Origin: Deltaproteobacteria bacterium
Lineage (GTDB): Bacteria; Desulfobacterota; DSM-4660; Desulfatiglandales; B25-G16
Reading direction: 5' to 3'
DNA: 28,202 nucleotides
NCBI GenBank assembly: GCA_019308645.1
Contig: JAFDHR010000006.1
Location: 1 to 28,202 of the forward strand
The translations under genes and the position numbers were made by a program. Shown piece after piece: positions 1 to 6,451 of this stretch. The notes under the pieces are model-generated. The model did not search any database and had not been told where the DNA came from. It saw nothing but the letters and a program-made list of their open reading frames with translations. How positions within the stretch are numbered: position 1 is the stretch's first letter; each line of letters starts with the position of its first letter.

Positions 1-972
1 AAATCCATTATATAATAACTCTGACAATTTGGGAATGAGACTGTCTCGTAAATGCATTACCTCCTTATCCATGGCTATGCCTTCAAGGTCTCTGTGGGCC
101 TTCCAGAGTATGGTCCCTCCAGGTGTTTCATACACGCCTCTTGATTTTATGCCGAGGTGTCGATTCTCAACCATATCAAGACGCCCGATCCCGTTTTGAC
201 TACCCAATTCATTCAAATAAAGAAAGAGGTCTAAGGGTTTTTCCTTTACTGTGCCGTCATCCTTATTAACCACCTTGATCGGGTTGCCGCCTTTAAAATA
301 AATATCAATGATTGTCTCCCTATCCGGGGCATTTTTAGGCGAGAGTGACATCGAAAAGATATCTTCAGACGGCCTATAAGCCGGATCTTCGAGTACTCCG
401 GCCTCATGGCTGATGTGCAATAGATTTTCATCCTCGCTATATGATTTTGCTTTGGAAGCCTTTACAGGGATGCCCCATTTTTGGGCATAATTGATTAAAT
501 CCGTCCTGCCTTTAAACTCAGAAATAAACTCTGGGTCTCTCCAGGGTGTAATACACAGGATGTTTGGGTTTAAAGCATAGCATGATAGTTCAAAGCGCAC
601 CTGGTCGTTGCCTTTCCCTGTTGCACCATGCGAAACGATCGAGGTTTTCTCTTTCATTGCTATTTCGACTTGTCTTTTTGCAAGAAGGGGACGGGATAGG
701 GCTGTACCCAACAAATATCTTCCTTCATAGGCCGCATTTGCTCTAAGCGCAGGATAGATATAGTTTACAATAAACTCTTCTCTCAAATCTTCAACATACA
801 CCTTCGAGGCGCCGGTCTGGAGTGCTTTTTTTTCGATCGCCTCAAAATCTTCTTTTTGACCTACATTTCCAACAAAACAGATTACCTGATAGCCCTTGTT
901 CATTAGCCATTTTAAAATAACAGAGGTATCCAGCCCACCGCTATAGGCTAAAATTACCTTTTCTTTTTCCAT
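1..972 (-). CDS. argG: Argininosuccinate synthase, 3' end cut by window edge
   Basis: This enzyme joins citrulline and aspartate using ATP to make argininosuccinate in arginine synthesis. The first 324 codons are visible and the rest (the family is about 400 residues) lies beyond the window. The N-terminus reads [18 protein letters not shown], the family's N-type ATP pyrophosphatase loop. Further family stretches follow: [22 protein letters not shown], and a C-terminal part with [15 protein letters not shown]. The start at 970-972 follows a good ribosome site (AAGGAAGG about 7 bases upstream). A large inverted repeat lies 20 bases upstream of the start. No damage is seen. Identification rests on motif recognition and is near certain. 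Confidence 0.96.
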   Translation of the reverse strand, partial: MEKEKVILAYSGGLDTSVILKWLMNKGYQVICFVGNVGQKEDFEAIEKKALQTGASKVYVEDLREEFIVNYIYPALRANAAYEGRYLLGTALSRPLLAKRQVEIAMKEKTSIVSHGATGKGNDQVRFELSCYALNPNILCITPWRDPEFISEFKGRTDLINYAQKWGIPVKASKAKSYSEDENLLHISHEAGVLEDPAYRPSEDIFSMSLSPKNAPDRETIIDIYFKGGNPIKVVNKDDGTVKEKPLDLFLYLNELGSQNGIGRLDMVENRHLGIKSRGVYETPGGTILWKAHRDLEGIAMDKEVMHLRDSLIPKLSELLYNGF

Positions 973-991
973 ACCAATTTCCTTCCTTTTT

Positions 992-1097
992 GTAACGTTT
1001 TAGCTCTTTGAAATTACCTGCTCATGCGTCTCACCAAGGATACTTATGTGGCCTTTAATAAAGGCCAGGGAGAGTTGTCAAAGAGCTAAAATGTTAC
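992..1097. repeat. Large inverted repeat with nested hairpin upstream of argG
   Basis: Two 20-base arms (992-1011 and 1078-1097) are reverse complements apart from one position. The left arm reads gtaacgttttagctctttga. Between the arms sits a second perfect hairpin, ggcctttaataaaggcc (1050-1066; 7-base arms, 3-base loop). The single mismatch (997/1092) would be a G-U pair if the plus strand were transcribed and an A-C mismatch on the argG strand. The element could be a small MITE-like repeat with 20-base terminal inverted repeats, or a structured part of the argG leader. I see no second copy in this window. Confidence 0.7.
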
Positions 1098-1471
1098 GTT
1101 TTCTTATTATTTGAAGCCGTATTTTTGTAGTATAATCATTCATAAAAACTGCATATATATACTATTCTTATTATTGTAAAGCATTTTGATGTATATTTTA
1201 GCACAAGTTTGCCAATATATGCTATAAGTAGTTGAAAACTAGGCATAAATTTATGTAGTTATAAGGATAAGCTTTTTGGATTGCAGAAGATTGAAAACCG
1301 GCAAGAAAACGCCTTTTTCACACAATAAAAGCCCTCAGGCAATAGTGTCGAAAGAAGGGTATTTAGCGTTGAAGCAACAGCCCAGAAGTCTGGCGATAGC
1401 AGAAAAGCAGACTAAAGGGAAGGGCAGAGAAGAAAGAGAGCGCTGTTTCTGCCATTGCCAGGCAACTCACA
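1098..1471. other. Intergenic region between argG and the glnA operon
   Basis: This spacer of about 375 bases holds no gene that I can support. The part next to argG (1100-1260) is very AT-rich and likely carries the argG promoter. The part next to the asparagine synthetase-like gene (1260-1471) is more mixed in composition. Open frames here have no recognisable protein. No strong rho-independent terminator follows the stop codon at 1472-1474; the best inverted repeat (gcc/ggc around 1450-1462) is short and lacks a T tract. Confidence 0.5.
1152..1180 (-). promoter_or_regulatory. Possible sigma-70 promoter of argG
   Basis: Reading the minus strand, TTTACA (1180-1175) is followed after 17 bases by TATATG (1157-1152). 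This is a reasonable -35/-10 pair in a strongly AT-rich stretch. Transcription from here would give argG a leader of about 170 bases that contains the inverted repeat at 992-1097. The surrounding sequence is so AT-rich that other matches exist (for example TATACT at 1135-1130), so this is a candidate only. Confidence 0.3.
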
Positions 1472-2707
1472 TTAAAATAGATATATCTGATGGCTGTCCG
1501 GGTTTTTCCCAAAAAAGGTAACATCATCAATCTTGTCCACCTTTGGCCCACGCAAGAGCGCATAAAGTGTTCGCTCTATTCCTATACCACCGCCATAGGT
1601 ATCCGGAAAGGTTGATCTTCCTTTATCATCTTTCATACTCGCTGCTAACAGGAATGGCCCATATCCACCAAGTTGATTGATGTTTTCAATATTCCCTTCT
1701 GCTATAATAGGTTTCACAGGGATGACCTTATTATCTACGAGCCGTTCTACAATCGTCTCATAGAGCCATTCCCTTATGCCACCGGAAAGGAGCTCCCGTG
1801 CCTCGGTCTGCTCACCGGTATCCCTGATAATGCTTTTGGCACAGATGTCATAGTTATACACCATATCAGAAGTCACCTCACCTGATGTTATCTTTCCATC
1901 AGGCTTCAGGTAAGGATATATAAGATCATAATTCTCTCTTGGTATGCCGGTAATCCAGAAAAACTGTGATGATGTCTCTTTTCCTACCCCGACTTCATAT
2001 TCTTTGAGACTATATTTCTTTCTCGATTGATCATAGGCAAATGCAGGAAAGGGCTGTTTTGGAATTTCTATAGCAACCCCGAGTTCGGTAAGCTCCTCCC
2101 TGTTTTTTTCCGCTATCTTTGCCATACTGTGAACGAGCATTCGTTCAAAGAGATCCTTGGCAGTGACCATATCCTCCTTAAGAATCCCTTTTACCTCGGC
2201 TGGCTTGGAGAGATAGGTCTCAAAATCAATACCCCGATTTCTCCTCACCTCTACATCCATCTGGCTGAAGTCAATGATGTACTTTCCCCTCTGGATTCTG
2301 TCAGGGCTCTCTACCTCGAGCCTGATATTGGGGGAGTCAACGAATATACCCTTTATCCTGGGATGGTGGCAGGCCAGGAACTTGGAATAGATCATGCTGT
2401 GGGTCATAACATAATGTAGGCCTTTGTAAGATATAGATGGAACATGCTCTACATCATGGGCCAGCGGATCAGTAACTGGACTCAGCTGCACCCTTTCAAG
2501 ATTACAAAGACCCTCATCAGCAAGGAATTCATGCATGGCAGTAACGAATGTGGCTCGTATGGATACGGCAGCAAGGAGGGTGTCTCCCAGCCACTTCTTA
2601 TAGTAATATTTTTCCAGATATTCCTGAAGGCTTGAGCCACCTTGTTTGAGTGCTGCCTGAAAACCAAACAGGGCATCACCAATTCCTGTTACTATATCAT
2701 CTTTCAT
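1472..2707 (-). CDS. Archaeal-type asparagine synthetase (AspRS/AsnRS-like class II core)
   Basis: The 411-residue protein has the class II aminoacyl-tRNA synthetase catalytic fold of the Asp/Asn/Lys group but no N-terminal OB-fold anticodon-binding domain. Motifs seen: LSPVTDPLAHD (75-85), MTHSMIYSKFLA (101-112), motif 2 as SPNIRLE (125-131), DFSQMDVE (146-153), FFWITGIPRENYD in the middle, and motif 3 as GGGIGIERTLYALLRGP near 372-388. These match from memory the Pyrococcus abyssi asparagine synthetase related to AspRS (AS-AR), which makes asparagine from aspartate, ATP and ammonia. This protein is longer than AS-AR (about 290 residues). It starts 12 bases after glnA with a GAGAGGA ribosome site, so the two form an operon. 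A truncated AsnRS paralogue with another role is the alternative. Confidence 0.75.
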   Translation of the reverse strand: MKDDIVTGIGDALFGFQAALKQGGSSLQEYLEKYYYKKWLGDTLLAAVSIRATFVTAMHEFLADEGLCNLERVQLSPVTDPLAHDVEHVPSISYKGLHYVMTHSMIYSKFLACHHPRIKGIFVDSPNIRLEVESPDRIQRGKYIIDFSQMDVEVRRNRGIDFETYLSKPAEVKGILKEDMVTAKDLFERMLVHSMAKIAEKNREELTELGVAIEIPKQPFPAFAYDQSRKKYSLKEYEVGVGKETSSQFFWITGIPRENYDLIYPYLKPDGKITSGEVTSDMVYNYDICAKSIIRDTGEQTEARELLSGGIREWLYETIVERLVDNKVIPVKPIIAEGNIENINQLGGYGPFLLAASMKDDKGRSTFPDTYGGGIGIERTLYALLRGPKVDKIDDVTFFGKNPDSHQIYLF

Positions 2708-2719
2708 GGTGTTCCTCTC

Positions 2720-4048
2720 TTAAAGAATCGGAAGATATTTTTCAATCTCAAACTGGCTTACATGAATCCGGTATCTATCCCATTCGATCCTTTTATTGGC
2801 TACAAATTTATTAAAGATATGATCACCCAGAGTCTCGCGTACTAATTCACTCTTTTCTACCTCTTGAAGTGCTTCAAAAAGGTTTCCTGGCAGAGAGGTG
2901 ATTCCAGCTCGTTCCCTTGCCTCTTCATCCATCTCGTAGATATCTTCTTCTATTGGCTCTGGGAGGGGATAGTTTTGCTCAATCCCCTTTAGTCCCGCTG
3001 CCAGCATAACTGCGAATGCCAAATAGGGATTACAGGCAGGATCAGGAGATCTGAACTCGATCCTTGTGGCCAGCTCCTTGCCTGGTTTATACATGGGTAC
3101 CCGAACCATTGTCGAGCGATTGCGCCTAGCCCATGAAATATAGACAGGCGCCTCATAGCCGGGGACCAATCTTTTATAGGAATTTACCCACTGGTTGGTT
3201 ATTGCTGCAAGCTCTCGTGCGTGCCTCATAATGCCGGCAATATACGGCTTTGCTAACGATGAAAGATGATACTGATCCTGGGGATCATAAAAGGCATTAA
3301 TATCTCCCCTAAACAGAGATTGATGCACGTGCATGCCACTGCCATTTTCGCCAAAAATGGGCTTTGGCATGAATGTAGCGTAACAGCCATTTTGTCTTGC
3401 AATCTCTTTTGCAACTATTCTATAGGTCATGGTCTTGTCAGCCATTACCAATGCCTCATCATACCTGAGGTCAATCTCATGCTGACTGGGGGCAACCTCA
3501 TGGTGGCTGTATTCTACACGGATATCCATATCCTGAAGGGCAAAGATCATTTCTCTTCTTAAATCCCCGCCCATGTCTAAGGGTCTGTTGTCAAAATATC
3601 CTCCCTTATCAATAGGTTTGGGGGAATCCTGTCCCTCAAAAAAGAAAAACTCCAGCTCCGGCCCCATGTAAGCTATATATCCCATTTCAGCAAGTTTTTT
3701 TGTCATTCTTTTCAAGACATATCTTGGATCCCCTTCATAATGGCTTCCATCTGGCTGAAGGATATCGCAAAACATCCGGGCTACTGGTCTGTCCTGTGGT
3801 CGCCAGGGGAGGAACTGAAAGGTGGTGGGATCAGGCATGGCTATCATATCACTCTCCTCAATCCTGGCAAACCCTTCGATAGAGGAGCCATCAAAGCCCA
3901 TTCCCTCTTCTAATCCTTCTTCCAGCTCAGAGGGAGTAACAGCAAAACTCTTTAATATCCCCAACACATCCGTAAACCAGAATTGGATGAAGCTGACATT
4001 TTTCTCTCTAACCATTTTCATGACATCTTTTTTTGTTTTACAAAGCAT
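2720..4048 (-). CDS. glnA: Glutamine synthetase type I (alpha subtype)
   Basis: This enzyme makes glutamine from glutamate, ammonia and ATP. The 442-residue protein has the GSI landmarks in order: MGFDGSSIEGFARIEESDM, MGPELEFFFFE, EVAPSQHEIDLRYDEA, NGSGMHVHQSL, the ISWARRNRSTMVRVP stretch, and RIEFRSPDPACNPYLA. The C-terminal region reads GITSLPGNLFEALQ where beta-type enzymes have the NLYDLP adenylylation tyrosine with an insertion. With the short length, this points to the alpha subtype, which is not controlled by adenylylation. The start at 4048 is preceded by AAAGGAAAGGG. It is the first gene of an operon with the asparagine synthetase-like gene, so both amides could be made from one transcript. 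Confidence 0.96.
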   Translation of the reverse strand: MLCKTKKDVMKMVREKNVSFIQFWFTDVLGILKSFAVTPSELEEGLEEGMGFDGSSIEGFARIEESDMIAMPDPTTFQFLPWRPQDRPVARMFCDILQPDGSHYEGDPRYVLKRMTKKLAEMGYIAYMGPELEFFFFEGQDSPKPIDKGGYFDNRPLDMGGDLRREMIFALQDMDIRVEYSHHEVAPSQHEIDLRYDEALVMADKTMTYRIVAKEIARQNGCYATFMPKPIFGENGSGMHVHQSLFRGDINAFYDPQDQYHLSSLAKPYIAGIMRHARELAAITNQWVNSYKRLVPGYEAPVYISWARRNRSTMVRVPMYKPGKELATRIEFRSPDPACNPYLAFAVMLAAGLKGIEQNYPLPEPIEEDIYEMDEEARERAGITSLPGNLFEALQEVEKSELVRETLGDHIFNKFVANKRIEWDRYRIHVSQFEIEKYLPIL

Positions 4049-4646
4049 ATATTCCCTTTCCTTTAACTAAAGCCTTTTTATAATATCTCAATCAGCCTTA
4101 CCAGTTGGGCGATAAGGATGATTGACCATTTTATTGTAGTTATAAAGGCCTAACATAATAGCAACTCCTTAGTAAAGTTCTTTTATCCAATCGCCTATCT
4201 GGCCCTCTCCATTATCCTGATCCTGATACATTGCGGTAGATCCAGGACAGAGTATTTTTCTTTCAGATTACATTGACGTTCTGAAGGATTCCGGGTGGGA
4301 AATCACCCATATCGTAGATTGCCCTCTCTCTACACAACGATTCCTGCCCAACATGGTGAGTCATATGCAAAAAAACCGAACCCTGGGGATCGTTCGACGT
4401 TCCCTGATTATAGGAAGAAAGAAGTGATAAAGGGGGACTTCGTGCAGAAATTGCTTAGCATCTAAGGATGGGACGTCCCTGAAATATTGACATTCTTATC
4501 ATAATTGCTTGACCGAAAGGCGGTTGAGATTCTTCTTTTAACTGCCTTTTCTTTTTTCATTGGCGGGTGGTTCTGCCACAGGTAGACAGGCGGGGGATAA
4601 AGGGGAATGGCTTTCTGATAACCTATAAATGTTATGTGAGAGCGTG

Positions 4647-4694
4647 CAAAAGCCGTGATCATTCCCGATATAAATCGGGATGGCACGGCTTTTG
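4647..4694. repeat. Nested perfect hairpin, terminator- or REP-like
   Basis: An outer stem of 11 base pairs (caaaagccgtg at 4647-4657 with cacggcttttg at 4684-4694) encloses an inner stem of 7 base pairs (tcccgat at 4663-4669 with atcggga at 4674-4680). The structure is symmetric, so it would fold in RNA from either strand. The T/A runs in the outer arms could serve as a weak bidirectional terminator. It lies about 130 bases downstream of the antitoxin stop codon on the minus strand. A dispersed palindromic repeat is equally likely. Confidence 0.55.
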
Positions 4695-4732
4695 TCTTTA
4701 GCGATTGCATAATGTGGATTATCAGATGGCAA

Positions 4733-4756
4733 GAAAGCCCAGGATGGCGGGCTTTC
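4733..4756. repeat. Short hairpin downstream of the antitoxin gene
   Basis: A perfect 8-base-pair stem (gaaagccc at 4733-4740, gggctttc at 4749-4756) with an 8-base loop sits 70 bases after the antitoxin stop codon on the minus strand. No clear T tract follows on either strand, so it is only a possible terminator or processing hairpin. Confidence 0.4.
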
Positions 4757-4825
4757 AATCAAATGGACGGGCTGAGATCCAGCAGCCAGCAGCCGAAGAC
4801 AAGCTTCATTTGCTAAAACACCACG

Positions 4826-5095
4826 CTATTTCTCTTCCATACTACCGACCTCGTTTTTCATTTCTTCCAGAGATAAGGTCTTCCCAGCTTTTACCTCTGC
4901 TCTGGCTTTTTCAATGAGCTCCATAAAATCAGGATGATAGCTCAAGGCCAATGATTCCATGTCCACATTTTTTAGAGGCACCATCGCAGCCACTGGCTGT
5001 TTGTTAGAGGTAAACACAAGGATATCTTCCTCTAATTCTTTTGTATACTCTGATAAGGGCTTCAAAGATTCTTTTTCGATCTCAATAGTTCTCAT
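4826..5095 (-). CDS. Phd/YefM-type antitoxin
   Basis: This small protein of 89 residues is the likely antitoxin of the RelE-like protein encoded just before it. The N-terminal half (MRTIEIEKESLKPLSEYTKE, then DILVFTSNKQPVAAMVPLKN) matches the prevent-host-death fold: a short beta strand, a helix, then the 'I-T-nnG-kPvAvlvp'-like strand. The C-terminal half (HPDFMELIEKARAEVKAGKTLSLEEMKNEV) is the acidic helical region that usually wraps the toxin. The start codon overlaps the toxin stop by four bases (ATGA), so translation is probably coupled. Such antitoxins usually repress their own operon. Order and sequence support a type II system; specificity is not determined. Confidence 0.82.
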   Translation of the reverse strand: MRTIEIEKESLKPLSEYTKELEEDILVFTSNKQPVAAMVPLKNVDMESLALSYHPDFMELIEKARAEVKAGKTLSLEEMKNEVGSMEEK

Positions 5096-5397
5096 AATTC
5101 CACCACCTTTCCCCCAATAAATAATTTGTTTCCTTTCTTTCGACCCACCGCCAGGATTTTGATGATTTTTTGGGCCTCCTCGCCAATCTCTGGTTCATAA
5201 AATGCTCGTAGGTCACCTACCCGAAGTTCCCAAGGAGCAACTGGATTAGGACGAAGAGCCTTTCTGTTTCGGGTTTCTTTCAAAGGCTCATGGATCAATT
5301 GTTTTTCTATGGCATCGAGTAGGATCGCACGTTGGTTAGACGTTAGATGCTTAAAATGATCTTTGACTGATTTTGCAAATTCAATGATGTAAGCCAT
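5092..5397 (-). CDS. RelE/ParE-family toxin
   Basis: This 101-residue protein has the size and pattern of RelE/ParE toxins: MAYIIEFAKSVKDHFKHL at the N-terminus, KALRPNPVAPWELRVGDLRAFYEP in the core (the family's W-R-l-R-v-G-d-y-R-v-f-Y pattern), and KILAVGRKKGNKLFIGGKVVEL at the C-terminus. RelE members cleave mRNA on the ribosome and ParE members poison gyrase; the sequence alone does not decide which. The toxin gene comes before the antitoxin gene, the reverse of the common order. No Shine-Dalgarno site is visible upstream of the start, but TAGAAT lies 4-9 bases before the ATG, so a leaderless message is possible. Confidence 0.82.
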   Translation of the reverse strand: MAYIIEFAKSVKDHFKHLTSNQRAILLDAIEKQLIHEPLKETRNRKALRPNPVAPWELRVGDLRAFYEPEIGEEAQKIIKILAVGRKKGNKLFIGGKVVEL

Positions 5398-5401
5398 ACT
5401 A

Positions 5402-5453
5402 TTCTAATCTATTTAATTTTGTACAACCTTTTCTGAAGGAGAAGGGTACAACC
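5402..5453 (-). promoter_or_regulatory. Putative operator/promoter of the toxin-antitoxin operon
   Basis: The octamer GTACAACC occurs twice, at 5421-5428 and 5446-5453, with starts 25 bases apart (about two and a half helical turns), just upstream of the toxin start on the minus strand. A -10-like TAGAAT lies at 5407-5402. Direct repeats next to the promoter are typical binding sites for autoregulating antitoxins. The assignment is inferred from position and repetition only. Confidence 0.4.
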
Positions 5454-5833
5454 AGCCGCAGAAAATCCCACTTTCTCTCAGGGTGATGTTTTATAACCAC
5501 CTCAAATATTTTTTAATAATCATAGCATCATCAAAGATTTTGATAAAGAAGAAAAGGGCACAGATAAATAAGACCTATGATAATCATTCTATACTTATGT
5601 AAGCATGGTATTCCCGGAACCCCCCATATCTTTTGGGTGGCATTTTTTGGGGAATAAGATATAATCCTTTTCCGAATCACATAAAGGATTTTATCAAGCA
5701 TTTTCATATAATGAACAGGCTTTCAGTATTTTTGGTTTTCAATAGTAAGCTTATTATTGGCAAGACATTCTACTTATTGGATAATTACAATATGAAATTG
5801 GTTTTGCAGTAATATAAAGCTGCATACAGGCAG
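5454..5833. other. Intergenic region between the toxin-antitoxin pair and the PLD remnant
   Basis: This is about 380 bases of AT-rich sequence without a supportable gene. It separates two divergently read units (toxin-antitoxin on minus, defence genes on plus) and so should contain both promoters. Around 5620-5645 there is a run of six C followed by ttttgggtgg, a weak imperfect inverted repeat. I see no tRNA, CRISPR or transposase trace. Confidence 0.5.
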
Positions 5834-5853
5834 TATAATCTAAGCTGTATAAT
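5834..5853 (+). promoter_or_regulatory. Tandem TATAAT boxes upstream of the defence operon
   Basis: Two perfect TATAAT hexamers (5834-5839 and 5848-5853) lie 50-75 bases before the first start codon of the plus-strand defence region. No good -35 hexamer is found 16-18 bases upstream of either, so strength is doubtful. These are the best candidates for transcription of the PLD remnant and, by read-through, the BREX operon, because no separate spacer exists before brxP. Confidence 0.35.
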
Positions 5854-5906
5854 TACATGGATTTGTTCAAAGAATGAAATTGCATTACGAAAAAGGTAAT
5901 CCCAAT

Positions 5907-6427
5907 ATGACCAACACTGACTTAACTTTTATTACCAACGAAGAACAGCAAAACCTTAAAGCGAGATTTCGTGTTTTAATAAAAGACACCAAATTATTTG
6001 ACTGCCTTGTGGGTTACTTCTATTCCAGCGGGTTTCACGCCATCTACCAGTCACTGGAAAACACAGAAAAGATAAGAATTCTTATTGGAATCAACACAAG
6101 TAGACAAACTTTCCAATTACTGGAAAACGCCAAAAACCCAAACAGCAACAAATTAATTTCTCGCACGCCGAAACCAAACAGGAAGTTGAAAATCTTGTTC
6201 AAGAAGAAATGGAGGATTCTGAGGACAATAGAAACGTTGAACAAGGCGTCAATAAATTTATAGAATGGATTAGAAGCGGCAAACTTGAAATCAGAGCTTA
6301 TCCGTTACAGAATATCCACGCCAAGGTTTATATCAGCCGTTTCAAACAAGGAGAGTTAGGTTTTGGCAGGGTAATCACCGGCTCCAGCAATTTTTCCGAA
6401 AGTGGACTTATTGCTAATAGATGTTAA
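5907..6427 (+). pseudogene. Frameshifted, truncated remnant of a PLD-domain (helicase-type) protein
   Basis: The first frame from 5907 (MTNTDLTFITNEEQQNLKAR, then LFDCLVGYFYSSGFHAIYQS and IRILIGINTSRQ) resembles the N-terminus of PLD-domain proteins, often fused to SNF2/DEAD helicases in defence islands. The similarity then continues in another frame (QQQINFSHAETKQEVE, EWIRSGKLEIRAYPLQNIHAK) through the PLD motif IHAKVYISRF and TGSSNFSESGLIAN. A single frameshift near the caaaaaccca run at 6131-6140 joins the two. The reading frame stops at 6427, where the helicase part should begin, 24 bases before brxP. An upstream ATG at 5874 has no ribosome site, while 5907 is preceded by AAAGG. Non-functional unless the frameshift is a sequencing error, and still lacking a helicase in that case. 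Confidence 0.72.
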
Positions 6428-6451
6428 TCTCAAATAAAATTTGGGGCACTA

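Larger units (their letters stand above)
4049..4825. other. Intergenic region left of the toxin-antitoxin pair
   Basis: This is about 775 bases between glnA and the antitoxin gene. The part next to glnA should hold the glnA promoter. The middle (4227-4427, plus strand) holds an open stretch of 66 codons with no start codon, reading YIAVDPGQSIFLSDYIDVLKD and continuing to a stop. It has protein-like composition but I do not recognise it, and it may be a gene remnant. The right part holds two hairpins (4647-4694 and 4733-4756) in locally more GC-rich sequence. No gene can be supported. Confidence 0.5.

Noticed and set aside
1276..1521. 81-codon plus-strand frame between argG and the asparagine synthetase-like gene
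   Set aside because: Low-complexity, charged composition, no ribosome site, and it overlaps the well-supported gene end on the other strand.
1363..1563. 66-codon minus-strand frame overlapping the end of the asparagine synthetase-like gene
   Set aside because: It is the same strand in another frame across a gene whose motif 3 and stop are clear; it carries no motif of its own.
4462..4762. Two overlapping minus-strand frames of 98 and 74 codons
   Set aside because: They run across the hairpins at 4647-4694 and 4733-4756, have no ribosome site and read as Pro/Ser/His-rich noise.
5400..5870. CRISPR array or attachment-site repeats in the AT-rich spacer
   Set aside because: No regularly spaced repeats of array length and no tRNA gene or matching direct repeat on the other side of the island.
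5874..5906. Earlier ATG for the PLD remnant
   Set aside because: No ribosome site; the protein-family similarity begins at the ATG at 5907.
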